A stretch of DNA of 64,000 nt from RPQJ01 sp963793675. GTDB lineage: Bacteria > Pseudomonadota > Gammaproteobacteria > Steroidobacterales > Steroidobacteraceae. The notes beneath the pieces are model-generated. The model made no database searches. It was not told the DNA's origin and was given only the letters and a program-made list of their open reading frames with translations. Every line of letters begins with the position of its first letter. The first letter of the stretch is position 1. The stretch lies in the NCBI GenBank assembly GCA_963793675.1, contig CAWCBA010000002.1:1-64000 (forward strand). The letters run 5' to 3'. The translations under genes and the position numbers were made by a program. Shown piece by piece: positions 35,555-46,051 of the stretch.

Positions 35555-36100
35555 ATGAGAATCACAGACAGCCGGTACGACCGTGACCGCCTGCGGCTGG
35601 CGATCGCTTACCGGATGATCGCGCTGGAAGCACGTACCCGCACTATCCGGCTCGCGACGCAGCTGTCGGACGACCGGATCCGGCGCATGTACCGCGACTA
35701 TTTTGCCTCGCTCGGCGGCAATGTCGTGCGGCGCCGGCGCGGCAAGTCGCCGCGGCAGATGTCGTATTTCCGGCGTTCGCTCGGGCACGAACAGCAGGCG
35801 GCGCTGCTGGGCTCCCTGCTGCGGCTATGCAACCTGCTGCAACGGTATCCCAGCGGCTTCCGGCCCGTGCTGGAGGACGTCGGCCGCTTCTGCGACGCGT
35901 ATGAGACCTACCTGAGCCTTTGGCCCGAAGGTCACATCTCGTTCGAGCACGCCTGGCACCTCTGGCAGGTCTTCTGCCACAACGACGAATTCGTGCTGTC
36001 GAACTGCCCCGACTGCGATTCCCTCTGGCTCCAGGACACGCTGGAGATCATCCCGTACAACTGTCCGGCATGCCGTCGCGGTCAGCCCTGTCGCACGTGA
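35555..36100 (+). CDS. FlhC-like transcriptional regulator
   Basis: A 181-residue protein resembling the flagellar master-regulator subunit FlhC. The N-terminal helices (LAIAYRMIALEARTRTIRLA, TQLSDDRIRRMYRDYF) match FlhC's first region. The middle (FCDAYETYLSLWPEGHISFE, HAWHLWQVF) matches its second. The C-terminus carries a four-cysteine zinc site (SNCPDC and YNCPAC), as in FlhC. A GGGAGAAAGG ribosome site precedes the ATG. No flagellar genes are in the window, so the target set is unknown. It probably acts with the divergent FlhD-like protein on the shared dyads. Confidence 0.8.
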   Translation: MRITDSRYDRDRLRLAIAYRMIALEARTRTIRLATQLSDDRIRRMYRDYFASLGGNVVRRRRGKSPRQMSYFRRSLGHEQQAALLGSLLRLCNLLQRYPSGFRPVLEDVGRFCDAYETYLSLWPEGHISFEHAWHLWQVFCHNDEFVLSNCPDCDSLWLQDTLEIIPYNCPACRRGQPCRT

Positions 36101-36160
36101 CGGGGGCGACAGGCAGGGGCCGCGCTAGACTCGCGGTCCCCTCGCCTATCGGTAGCGGCC

Positions 36161-37124
36161 GTGCCTGCCCCACCCAACGTCTTCGCCGGACAGTACCTCG
36201 ATCGCGTCGCGCACCTGCGCAAGGACGCAGAGTTCGTGGCCGACGCGCTGCAGGGCGCGACGGCCCGCATCGTGCCCGTGTACGAGTCAAGGATCCTCGT
36301 GCAGCGTGGCCCCGACGGATGGTCCGCCGCTTATGCTGAATCCGCGCACCTCGCGGTTCGTGCCCGCGCTCGCCGCTGAACCGGTGATGCTCGGTCGCTT
36401 TGGTGATTGCATTTATTTCGCGGCGGAAGTGCCGAGCCCGGAGCCGGTCCAGGCCCTGTTTCCCGAGGGCTCGGTACGGTTCGAGGATCTCCGCATGACC
36501 GGTGGACAGTTGCCGGGCCAGCAGGCTGGCGTGCTCGCCTATGCACGCGCAATGCTCTACTGGCGAAGTCGTCACCGGTTCTGCGGCGCATGCGGCAGGC
36601 CAACCCGCAGCGCCAGTGCCGGTCACGTGATGAAATGCACGAACGACGCCTGCGGCATCGATCATTTCCCGCGTCTCGATCCCGCCATCATCGTGCTGGT
36701 CACGGATGGCGAGCGGGCCTTGCTCGGCCGCCAGGCTGCCTGGCCGGCCGGGCGCTATTCGACCATCGCGGGCTTCGTCGAACCTGGCGAGAGCCTGGAG
36801 GACGCGGTGGCCCGCGAAGTACTGGAAGAAACCGGCGTGACGGTGCTCGACTCGAGTTACCACTCGTCGCAACCGTGGCCGTTCCCGTCGTCGCTGATGA
36901 TCGGTTACACCGCGTTTGCCAGCGGGGAGTCCATTCCGCGCGCCGACGAAGAACTCGAAGACGTGCGTTGGTTCACTCGCCAGGAAATTGCGTCGGGTTT
37001 TCCCGGGCTGCCGCCACCGCAGTCCGTTTCGTTCCGGCTGATCGAGCACTGGTACGACTCCGGCTCCGACCTGCCCCTCGCGCAGACGCCCGGCATCACG
37101 CTCTGGGGCTCGCGGCGCGGCTGA
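36161..37124 (+). CDS. nudC: NAD+/NADH diphosphatase NudC (frameshifted)
   Basis: A Nudix hydrolase cleaving NADH (and NAD caps of RNA in E. coli) to NMNH and AMP. A zinc ribbon (HRFCGACGRPT and MKCTNDACGIDHFPRLDPA) precedes the Nudix box GFVEPGESLEDAVAREVLEE. The NudC hallmark SQPWPFPSSLMIGY follows. The GTG-initiated N-terminus (36161) and the main body are in different frames, joined near 36330 between GPDGWSAAY and MLNPRTSRFVPALA by skipping one base. Joined length about 320 residues. Confidence 0.88.
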
Positions 37125-37160
37125 CACCCGCCCAATGCCCGCTACCATTGCAGCCGTACC

Positions 37161-37933
37161 GTGACGTTGGAAGTCTTTCTCGTCCTCGTCGCCGCATTCG
37201 GCGCCGGCTTCATCGACGCGCTGGCCGGCGGCGGCGGACTGATCCAGCTGCCCGCGCTGTTTGCGGCGTTTCCGCATGCACCGCACACCACCTTGCTCGG
37301 CACCGGCAAGCTTGCGGGTTTCGCCGGTACCTCGAGCGCGATCGCCCGGTTCATCCGGCACGTAAAACTCGACTGGGGACTGCTGTTGCCGGCCGCGGGC
37401 GGCGCATTCGCCGCTGCACTCGTCGGCGCGTGGCTCGCGACGGGTGTTTCGCCGGAACGGTTCCGCGCGCTGGTGCCGCTGCTGCTGAGCTTCGTGCTCG
37501 TCTACACGCTGATGAACAAGGACCTGGGCCAGCGTTCACCGTCCGCGTGTCCTCGGCCGGAACGGCCGCTGGCTCGCGGCGGGCAGCGCCGGAATCATCG
37601 GCCTGTACGACGGTTTTTTCGGCCCGGGCACCGGCAGCTTCCTGGTCTTCCTGTTCGTGCGCGTGTTCGGGCTCGACTTCCTGCACGCATCCGCCTCGGC
37701 CAAGATCGTCAACGCCGCGACCAACTGTCGCGGCCATCCTCCTGTTCGGGCTGACCGGCGAGCTGTTCTGGCTGCTGGGACTCTCGATGTCGGTCTGCAA
37801 CGTCGTCGGCGCGCAGTTCGGCAGTCACCTTGCGATCCGGCGGGGCAGCGGGCTCGTGCGCAAGGTGTTCCTGGTCGTCGTGTTCACGTTGATCGCGAAA
37901 ACGGCGTGGGACGCCATCCGACTGCACCTCTGA
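37161..37933 (+). CDS. TauE/SafE-family sulfite exporter-like protein (two frame breaks)
   Basis: A membrane protein of about 256 residues with eight helices in two repeats. The first repeat has FGAGFIDALAGGGGLIQLPA and LGTGKLAGFAGTSSAIARFI. The second has GIIGLYDGFFGPGTGSFLVF and DFLHASASAKIVNAATN. The frame moves near 37545 (before VLGRNGRWLAAGSAG) and near 37722 (before AILLFGLTGELFWLLGL). Each move is equivalent to one extra base. The family exports sulfite or other small organosulfonates; the substrate is not predictable here. Start GTG at 37161. Confidence 0.85.
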
Positions 37934-37999
37934 ACAGGCGCGGCGTCCGGACCGTTAGAATGCGTGGGTGGGACTGGTCGCGCGGCTGAGGTGAAAAGC

Positions 38000-38604
38000 A
38001 TGGATCTTTCTTGGACGACGTTCGCCGGCATCGCGCTCGGAATCGGCCTCGCCGCAGCGACGGGCTTCCGTGTGTTCCTGCCGCTGCTGATTGCCGGACT
38101 CGCCGCGCATTTCGGTTACATCCCGCTGTCGGAAAACTTCCAGTGGCTCGCCAGCATTCCGGCGCTCGTGATGCTCGGCACGGCCGCAACGGCCGAAGTC
38201 CTCGCGTATTACATTCCTGGCGTGGACCATGCACTCGACGTCATGGCGAGCCCTGCCACGCTGGTGGCCGGCGCGGTCGCGAGCGCCGCGGTGATGACCG
38301 ACCTGCCGCCGAGCATCCTCTGGCCCGTCGCGATCATCGGCGGCAGCGGGATCGCCGGCCTGACCAAAGGCAGCTCGGCACTTGTCCGCGCGAAGTCCGG
38401 CCTGATGACGGGTGGCCTCGGCAATCCCGCGGTCTCCACCGCGGAAACGATTGGCGCCACGGGCCTGTCGCTGTTCGCGATTGCGCTGCCCCTGGTCGCA
38501 CTCGCGCTGATCGTCGTGCTGCTCGTCTGGGTGGTGCGCAAGACAGGGCGCATCTTTCCGGGCGCCGCAAGGTCGACGCCATCGCTGCGCCGCGGGAGCG
38601 CTGA
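38000..38604 (+). CDS. DUF4126 membrane protein
   Basis: About 201 residues with five predicted helices. GIGLAAATGFRVFLPLLIAG near the start and a central ALDVMASPATLVAGAVASAA match DUF4126. The annotated frame runs past the expected end to 38662. Moving one base near 38565 gives a natural ending, RRKVDAIAAPRER, with a stop ten bases before the next gene. The start MDLSWTTFAG at 38000 follows a purine-rich GAGGTGAAAAG. Function unknown. Confidence 0.75.
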
Positions 38605-38613
38605 GCCGGGTTT

Positions 38614-39439
38614 ATGTGTCTGCTCGTGCTGGCATGGAAGTCTCACCCGCGCTACCGGCTGATCGTCGCCGCAAACCGCGACGAGTTCCATGACCGTCCG
38701 ACGGCCCCACTCGGATGGTGGCCCGACGACTCGCGCATTCTCGCGGGCCGCGACCTGCGCGGATCCGGCACGTGGATGGGCGCCGCGCGTTCCGGTCGGT
38801 TCGGCATGGTGACCAATTTCCGTGAACTCGAGCGACCCGCAGCAGACGCACCGTCGCGCGGCGACCTCGTGACGCACTTCCTCGCCGGAGCGACGTCGCC
38901 GCAGGAGTACCTCGACGACCTGCGCAAGCGCGCGCCGCGCTACGCCGGCTTCAACCTGCTGCTCGGCGGGCCGCGCTCGCTCTGTTACTACTCCAACCGC
39001 GACGAACTCGGAGTGAGACCGCTCGAGCGCGGCATCTACGGGCTCAGCAACCACCGGCTCGACTCCCCGTGGCCCAAGCTGTTGCGCACGCGGACGCGGC
39101 TGTCGCGACTGATCGCGACCGACGCCATCGAACCGGAATCGCTGTTCGCACTGCTCGCCGATCGCGCACCAGCCGACCTCGACGAAACGCCGGACACCGG
39201 CCTGCCGCCGGAGTGGGAGCGTGCCTTGTCTTCGCCTTTCGTCGTGCACGAACGTTACGGCACGCGCTGCTCGACGGTGCTGCTCATCGAGCGTGATGGT
39301 CGCACGACGGTGTGCGAGCGACGGTTCGACGCAGGGCGGCAACACGACCGGCGCAACGCGACTCGAATTCGCGAGCGCCGACGTACCCGAGGGCTGGCTC
39401 GATTCCGAGCATGAGCAGTTCGACCCGGCGCAGGCATGA
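38614..39439 (+). CDS. NRDE/TANGO2-family protein (frameshifted near the end)
   Basis: A protein of about 275 residues starting with the family-defining MCLLVLAWKSHPRYRLIVAA and NRDEFHDRPT. Cys2 is the predicted N-terminal nucleophile of this Ntn-hydrolase-like family. Further conserved pieces are LAGRDLRGSGTWMGAARSGR, FGMVTNFRE and GIYGLSNHRLDSPWPKL. The last 30 residues (GGNTTGATRLEFASADVPEG) are in another frame after about 39345; one extra base is implied. The restored TGA overlaps the tamA ATG. Molecular activity unknown. Confidence 0.85.
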
Positions 39440-41244
39440 GCAACATCGGCGCGCACCGGCATCGAACGCCGACGAGACTGCTCGGCGGACTCGTGCTCGC
39501 CTGCACGCTCGGCTGGTGGGGACTGACTCTCGCGGCCATGCCAAAGGAACGCATCGAGATCAAGATCGACGGCGTACCTGACAACATGGCGGACAACGTC
39601 CGCTCGTACCTGACGCTGTCCCGTTACCTGACCCGCGACGACCTGACCGATCCGCAGGTGCGTCGGCTCGCCGATCGCGCGGTGGACGAGGCGGCCGACG
39701 CGCTGCGTCCTTACGGGTATTACGCTCCGACCATCCGCAGCCGCACGAGCCGCGACGAGCCCAAGTGGATCGTCAGGCTGAAGATCATCCCCGGGGAACC
39801 GGTGCGGATGAAAACCGTCGACGTCGAGATCGTCGGCGCGGGGGCGGCCGACAAGTCGTTGACGCAGGTCGTCGCCGAGACGACGCTCAAGCCCGGCACG
39901 CGGCTCGACCACACCAGCTACGAGGCACTCAAGGCGTCATTGCTGCGCACCGCGCGCGATCGCGGCTACCTCGACGCGACGCTCGCGCGCCGCGAACTGG
40001 TCGTGAATCCCATCGACCTGACGGCGGATGCCCGCATCACGCTCGAGACCGGCGGCCGCTACGAATTCGGCGCCCTGGAACTCGAGCAGGACGTCATCAA
40101 TGACGACCTGCTGCGGGCCTACGTGCGATTCGCGCCCGGCCAGCCGTATTCGCCGGAAAAGCTGAATGGCACCCAGTTCGCGCTCGAGGACAGCAACTAC
40201 TTCTCAAACGTCGTGGTCACTCCTGGTGAACGCGACCGCGACAAGCTGACGGTCCCGGTGAAGATCCACGTCGAGCCGATCAAGCGCGACCGCTACGGCG
40301 TGAACGCGGGTTACGGCACCGACACCGGAGTTCGCGGCCAGTTCACCTGGGACAACCGGCTGGTCAATACGAAGGGCCACCGCTCGCGCATCGAACTCAC
40401 GGCCTCCGAGATCCGCTACGAAGCGCTGGCTCGCTACGCGATTCCAGTCGGCGACCCGAGTCTCGAAAAGCTCGAGTTCTCGCTCGCCTATGTCGATGAG
40501 GACATCGGCGATCTCAGGAGCAAGCGCACCGAGCTCACCGGCGGCCTGACGCAGGTCTTCGGGCGCTGGCAGCAGGTGATGTTCCTGAAGCTCAACGACG
40601 AGCGCACGATCTATCCCGATGGCAGCTCGGACGACGCCCTGCTGCTGATCCCAGGCATCAGCTATGCGAGCCTGCCGCCGAACTTCCTGACGGGATGGGT
40701 GCGTGACGCAGCGTACTACGTCGAGTTGAGCGGCAGCCCGGCAACGCTGGGATCCGATGCGTCCTACCTGCGCTTCTATGGCCGGGCGGAGCGCGTGTGG
40801 CCGATCCATGGGCCCTGGTACGTGCGTGGTCGCGCGGAGTTCGGCACCAGCTGGGTCAACGAGCTCTCCACGCTGCCCGCCTCGCAGCGCTTTTTCGCGG
40901 GCGGCGATCGCAGCGTTCGCGGCTTCGCGCTCAACTCACTGAGCCCGCCGCTGCCGGCGAGCCAAACGCGTACCGGCGCGTCGTCGGGCCAGGGCGGCGG
41001 CGGCGAGAACAAGGTCGTCGCCAGCGTCGAAATCGAGCGCGACTTCCCCCGCAACTTCCGCGGCGCAGTGTTTTTCGATACGGGCAACGCATTCAACGAC
41101 TGGAACACACCGCTCGAATACTCGGCCGGCGTCGGCGTGCGCTGGAAGCTGCCGATGCTCATGATCGGCTTCGACGTGGCGCAGGCGCTGTCGCAGCCCG
41201 ACCTGAAGCCGCGCTTCCACCTGAACATCACGCAGGTGCTGTAG
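39436..41244 (+). CDS. tamA: Translocation and assembly module outer-membrane subunit TamA
   Basis: A 602-residue Omp85-family protein with a signal peptide (LLGGLVLACTLGWWGLTLAA), three POTRA-like modules (about residues 35-260) and a 16-strand barrel. The conserved barrel motif is FFAGGDRSVRGFALNSLSP, and the C-terminal beta-signal ends HLNITQVL. It works with TamB in envelope assembly and phospholipid transport. Its start overlaps the NRDE gene and tamB begins two bases after its stop, so the module is one transcript. Confidence 0.93.
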   Translation: MSNIGAHRHRTPTRLLGGLVLACTLGWWGLTLAAMPKERIEIKIDGVPDNMADNVRSYLTLSRYLTRDDLTDPQVRRLADRAVDEAADALRPYGYYAPTIRSRTSRDEPKWIVRLKIIPGEPVRMKTVDVEIVGAGAADKSLTQVVAETTLKPGTRLDHTSYEALKASLLRTARDRGYLDATLARRELVVNPIDLTADARITLETGGRYEFGALELEQDVINDDLLRAYVRFAPGQPYSPEKLNGTQFALEDSNYFSNVVVTPGERDRDKLTVPVKIHVEPIKRDRYGVNAGYGTDTGVRGQFTWDNRLVNTKGHRSRIELTASEIRYEALARYAIPVGDPSLEKLEFSLAYVDEDIGDLRSKRTELTGGLTQVFGRWQQVMFLKLNDERTIYPDGSSDDALLLIPGISYASLPPNFLTGWVRDAAYYVELSGSPATLGSDASYLRFYGRAERVWPIHGPWYVRGRAEFGTSWVNELSTLPASQRFFAGGDRSVRGFALNSLSPPLPASQTRTGASSGQGGGGENKVVASVEIERDFPRNFRGAVFFDTGNAFNDWNTPLEYSAGVGVRWKLPMLMIGFDVAQALSQPDLKPRFHLNITQVL

Positions 41245-41245
41245 C

Positions 41246-44200
41246 GTGCGCCGCCGATCCGTCGTGCTGCTCGGACTGCTGCTGGCGCTGGTCGGCAGCG
41301 TCGGACTGTTCCTGCACTGGCTGCTCTTCACCCAGCAGGGACTGGAGTTCTCGATCGCGCAGCTCAGCAGGTTGCCCGCCTTGAAGATCGAGGTGCGCGG
41401 CGCGCGCGGCTCGCTCGCCGGACCACTGACCGCCGACAGCATCGTCGTCGATCACGCAGCGGTACACGTCGTCGCGCGCGGCCTGGCCGTGAATCCCGAG
41501 CCGGGCGGCCTGATCGTTGGGCACTTCGGGCTCGAAGGGCTGCAGGTGTCGCGCCTGGAGGTGACTCTCAGGGAACGGCCGCCGCAACCCGACACGCCTC
41601 TGCATTTCCTCCCGGCCGGTCTGCGCATCACGGCCCCGGACTTCCGGCTCGGCGACATCGCGCTCACCCTGAAGGACGGGCGGCGCATCGAAGCACGCGC
41701 AGCCAGAGGTTCACTCAGCCTGACGCGCTGGCGGCTCGATCTCGATCCCGTGGACGTGCAGGGACCGGACGGACGTATCACCGGCAATCTGACCCTCCGG
41801 GCCACGCAGCCGCTGGGCCTGCGGACCGACCTGCGCGGGGAATGGCGGCTGCCGGGCGATGCGTTCGACTATCGTTTCCGGGTCGTCACGCGCGGCAATC
41901 TCGACCGGCTCGGTGCGGAGGCCTTCCTCGACGCGCCGGCGAAGCTGACGTTTGCAGGCACGCTGCTCGACCTGACCGGGCAACCGCGAGCGGACGGCAC
42001 TTTCCGCATGAGCGAGTTCGACGGCTCACCGTGGGTACCCGCGGGACGATTCCCGCAACTGACAGGCACGATCACGCTCGCCGCGGGCCTCGCATCGCTC
42101 GGGATCGATGGCACGCTCACCTCGCCGGCGCTGCCAGGCCAGCAACTGCGCGTGCAGGGCGCGGGCCGCTGGGACGAGCAGACAGTTTCGCTCGCCAACC
42201 TGCAGGTGTGGCTGCCGCGCATGGGGCTGTCAGTCACTTCGAGCGGCACGATCAAGCTGCCCGCTGCGGACGCACCGGAAGGTACGCTGCCGCTGCTCGC
42301 GCTGAACGGTGAGTGGTCGGCGCTGCAATGGCCCATCGAACTGGACGTCGAGCCTGCAGTGCAGAGTCCGCAGGGCGTGTACACGCTCGAGGGCTCCATG
42401 CCGTACCGCTTCTCGACACGTGCACAGGTCGTGGGCCCCGCCATTCCCGCGACGAGCTTCGAGGCAGCTGGCGTCGTCAACCAGGCGGGGATCGTGCTCG
42501 ATCGCTTCGCCGGTTACGCGCTGCGTGGGCGGATCAACGGCCGCGGCAAGCTGTCGTGGTCGGGCAACCAGGCTTGGAGCTTCGACGTCGACGCACAGGG
42601 ACTCGCGATCAGCGAGTTGCGACCGGGCGTCGAAGGCCTCGTCAGCGCCAAGGGAACGATCGCAGGCACCGGGACTCAGCGCGGCGGCGCCGTGGACTGC
42701 CCGGCTCACTGCACTCTCCGGCACGATGCTTGGCCGGCCGCTGACCGGGCACGGTGAAATTGCCCATCGCGACGGGGCCTTCGAACTGAAGGGAGTGCGC
42801 ATCGCAAACGGCACTTCGTTCGCCGACGTCGACGGCCGCATCGACCCGAAGGCGCTCGACCTGACGTGGAACGTCGATCTGCGTTCGCTGGCCGTTGCCC
42901 TGCCTGGCATGTCCGGGACACTCGTCTCGCGCGGCACCGCTCGTGGTACACCCACACGCCCGGTGGTCGCCGGCACCGCCCGCATCCGCCAGTTCGATTA
43001 CGCCGGCGTGCAGATCGCGAGCCTCGACGCCGATGCGGACATCGACTCGAGCGACCAGCGTCGTTCGAGCGTCGCGTTCAGTGCCAGCACGATCCAGGTC
43101 GCCGGGCTCGCGTTCGACTTTGCCCGCGGCAGTCTCAACGGCCTCGTCAGCGATCACCAGGCCACGCTCGACTTCGCCTCGCCCGGAGACCCCGGACGCC
43201 GCATCACGGAATTCCGTGGCGAATTTGTCGCCGATGGCGGTTACGACCTCGCGCGCAGCCAGTGGGCCGGCGACCTGTCGAAGGCCGAGCTCCAGTTTCC
43301 CGAAGGCGATGCGCGCCTGATCCAGCCGGCCGCGCTGGTGCTCGGTCCCGCGCTGCTGAGTTCCACACCGCTGTGCCTGCGCACGGACCAGGACGCGCGG
43401 CTGTGCGTCGAAGGCGAGTATCGGCCAGAACCGCTGTCGTGGCGCGTGCTCTACAGCGCGGAGGACTGGCCACTGCAACGCGTGCTGCGATCGCTGCTCG
43501 GGTGGCGCGAGTTCGACGGCCGGCTGCAGGCGGGCGGCTGGGCGGAAAAGTCGCCGGGCAAGGAATGGATCGGCGGATCGACGCTGCTCGTGCACGAGCC
43601 GACGATCAACGTGCAGCGCAACAAGTTCCGCGTCGAGCGCATCCAGCTGGGCAGCAGCCGCTTCGACCTGCTCGCCGAACCCGCGCAGATCCATGCAACA
43701 CTCGCCCTCGACATCGACGAAACCACCAAGGTGCAGGGTAACGCGCTGGTGCAGCGACACCCTGGCGCACCGCTCGACTCGACCTTGACCGGGCACATCA
43801 AGGGGACGTCCGAAGCGATCAAGGTCCTGCCGCTGCTGGTGCCGGAGATCGATCGGGCAGCCGGCCGGCTCGACGGCAACGTCATGCTTGGAGGCACGCT
43901 CGGCCAGCCGACATTCACCGGCGACTTCCAGGTGCGCGACGGCGTGCTGGAACTCTACCGAACCAACCTGAAGATCTCGGCGCTGCAGGCCGATGGCTCG
44001 TTCGACGGCGATGCCCTCAGGTTCGATGCGACCGGCGACACCGGCAAAGGCAAGCTGACGGTCGACGGCCACTTCACCTGGCCGGAAGGCGTCATGACCG
44101 GGACCATGCGGCTGCGCGGCGATCAGTTGCTGGTGTTCGATACGCCGGAGCTGCGCGCCCTCGCCTCGCCCGACATCGTGTTGCACGCCGGCGCAGACGG

Positions 44201-45047
44201 TTACCACGTCGAAGGCGAGGTGAAGATTCCGAACGCACGGATCTCACCGCGCGAGATCACGACCTCGGTCAGCACGTCGCCGGACGAACGCGTCGTCGGC
44301 CTTCCGGACGTCGAGGACACGGAACCCTCATCGGCGGACCGCATCACCACCCGGATCAAGGTGACGCTCGGCGATTCGGTGCGCGTCGACGCCTATGGCC
44401 TGAAGGCGCGACTTCAGGGCGGCGTGACGGTGTCGACGGTGCCGGACGACGTGGCGCGCGGCAATGGCGTCATCCGGGTCGCCGAGGGCCAGTACAAGGC
44501 ATTCGGCCAGGACATTCGCATCACCAGGGGCACGCTGTCGTACAACGACTCGCCGCTCAGCGAGCCGGTGCTCGACATCGTTGCCGAGAGAAAGATCAAG
44601 GACCAGGACGTCACCGTGGCGGTCAACGTGCGCGGGACGATCGAGCAGCCCTTCATCACGATCACTTCGCAGCCGGCCATGCCTAGCAACGAAGCATTGT
44701 CGTACCTGCTGACGGGCCGCTCGATTGACACGCTGCAGTCCGGCGAGGCTACGAACGTCAACCAGGCGGCCGAGAACCTGGCTTTGAGCGGCGGGGGCAT
44801 GCTGCTCGGCGGCCTCGGGACACGGCTCGGGCTCGACGAAGTCTCGGTCGAGCGGACCGGCGACAGCGACACCACGGTGGTGCTGGGCAAGGCACTGTCG
44901 CCGAAGCTGTTCGTGAGTTACGGCATCTCGATCGTCGAGGCGATCAATACCATCAAGCTCAGGTACACGCTGAACGAGCGGTGGTCGCTGAAGGCCGAGG
45001 CGGGTATCGAGCAGAGCGCGGATATCGAGTATCGGATAGAGCGGTAG
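41246..45047 (+). CDS. tamB: Translocation and assembly module inner-membrane subunit TamB (frameshifted)
   Basis: An AsmA/DUF490-family protein of about 1266 residues. It has an N-terminal membrane anchor (VVLLGLLLALVGSVGLFLHW), a long run of beta-taco repeats and the conserved C-terminal DUF490 domain ending in SYGISIVEAINTIKLRYTLN. One frame change near 42690 joins GTIAGTGTQRGG to WTARLTALSGTMLGRPL; an extra base is implied. The start is GTG at 41246. It bridges the periplasm and partners TamA. Confidence 0.92.
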
Positions 45048-45050
45048 CCT

Positions 45051-45068
45051 CGTCCCGCCTGCGGGACG
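45051..45068 (+). terminator. Short hairpin after tamB
   Basis: A perfect 7-bp stem, CGTCCCG/CGGGACG with a CCTG loop, begins four bases after the tamB stop. There is no T-run, so it is a weak terminator candidate between tamB and the convergent cysD. Confidence 0.4.
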
Positions 45069-45142
45069 GTGAACCCAGGTCAACCGCAAGCTCGATGACG
45101 CCGGCCGCAGCATGCGCTGCGGCATGCGAGGCCGCCAGAGAA

Positions 45143-46051
45143 CTAGAAGTAGCCCTCTTGCTTCTTCTTCTCCATCGAGGCGGCGCTGTCGCGATCGATC
45201 ACGCGGCCCTGCCGTTCACTGCCCCGGGCCAGCAACATCTCCTGGATGACGGCCGGCAGCGTCTGCGCCTCGGACTCCATCGCCCCGGTCAGCGGGTAGC
45301 AGCCCAGGGTCCGGAAGCGCACGGACTTCATCACGGGCACCTCGCCGGGGTGCAGTTTCATGCGCTCGTCGTCCACCATGATCAGCGTGCCGTCGCGCTC
45401 GACCACCGGCCGCCTGGCGGCAAGGTATAGCGATACGATCGGGATCTGCTCCAGGTGGATGTACTGCCACACGTCGAGCTCGGTCCAGTTGCTGATCGGA
45501 AACACGCGGACCGACTCGCCCTGCATCTTGCGGCCGTTGTACAGCCGCCAGAGCTCGGGGCGCTGATTCTTCGGGTCCCAGCGGTGCTGGGCGGTGCGGA
45601 AGCTGAAGATGCGTTCCTTCGCGCGCGACTTCTCCTCGTCGCGCCGGCCGCCGCCGAAGGCCGCGTCGAAACCGTGCGCGTTGAGCGCCTGCTTCAGGCC
45701 CTGGGTGCGCCAGAGATCGGTGTGGACCTCGCTGCCGTGGTCGAACGGGTTGATGCCCATCGCCATCGCCTCGGGATTGTGGTGCACCAGCACCTTCACG
45801 CCATAGCGGTCGGCCACCTGTTCACGCAGCGCGTACATCTCGCGGAACTCCCAGGTGGAATCGATGTGCAGCAGCGGGAAGGGCGGCGGCGCCGGCCAGA
45901 AGGCCTTCATCGCCAGGTGCAGCATCACGGTCGAGTCCTTGCCGATGCTGTAGAGCATCACCGGGTTCCGAGCCTCGACCACCACCTCGCGCATGATGTG
46001 GATGCTCTCGGCCTCGAGCCGTTGCAGGTGGGTGAGTTGCTTCGTCGTCAT
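45143..46051 (-). CDS. cysD: Sulfate adenylyltransferase subunit 2 (CysD-like)
   Basis: A 302-residue PP-loop ATP pyrophosphatase, the catalytic half of ATP sulfurylase. The PP-loop is MLYSIGKDSTVMLHL; also present are LLHIDSTWEFREMY, DAAFGGGRRDEEKSRAKER, the TELDVWQYI motif and the C-terminal MEKKKQEGYF. CysD needs its GTPase partner CysN for activity, but no cysN is adjacent. It overlaps dabA by four bases (ATGA), so it is translated as the last gene of the bicarbonate operon. That location is unusual and suggests co-transfer or a role in sulfur-based metabolism. Confidence 0.9.
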   Translation of the reverse strand: MTTKQLTHLQRLEAESIHIMREVVVEARNPVMLYSIGKDSTVMLHLAMKAFWPAPPPFPLLHIDSTWEFREMYALREQVADRYGVKVLVHHNPEAMAMGINPFDHGSEVHTDLWRTQGLKQALNAHGFDAAFGGGRRDEEKSRAKERIFSFRTAQHRWDPKNQRPELWRLYNGRKMQGESVRVFPISNWTELDVWQYIHLEQIPIVSLYLAARRPVVERDGTLIMVDDERMKLHPGEVPVMKSVRFRTLGCYPLTGAMESEAQTLPAVIQEMLLARGSERQGRVIDRDSAASMEKKKQEGYF

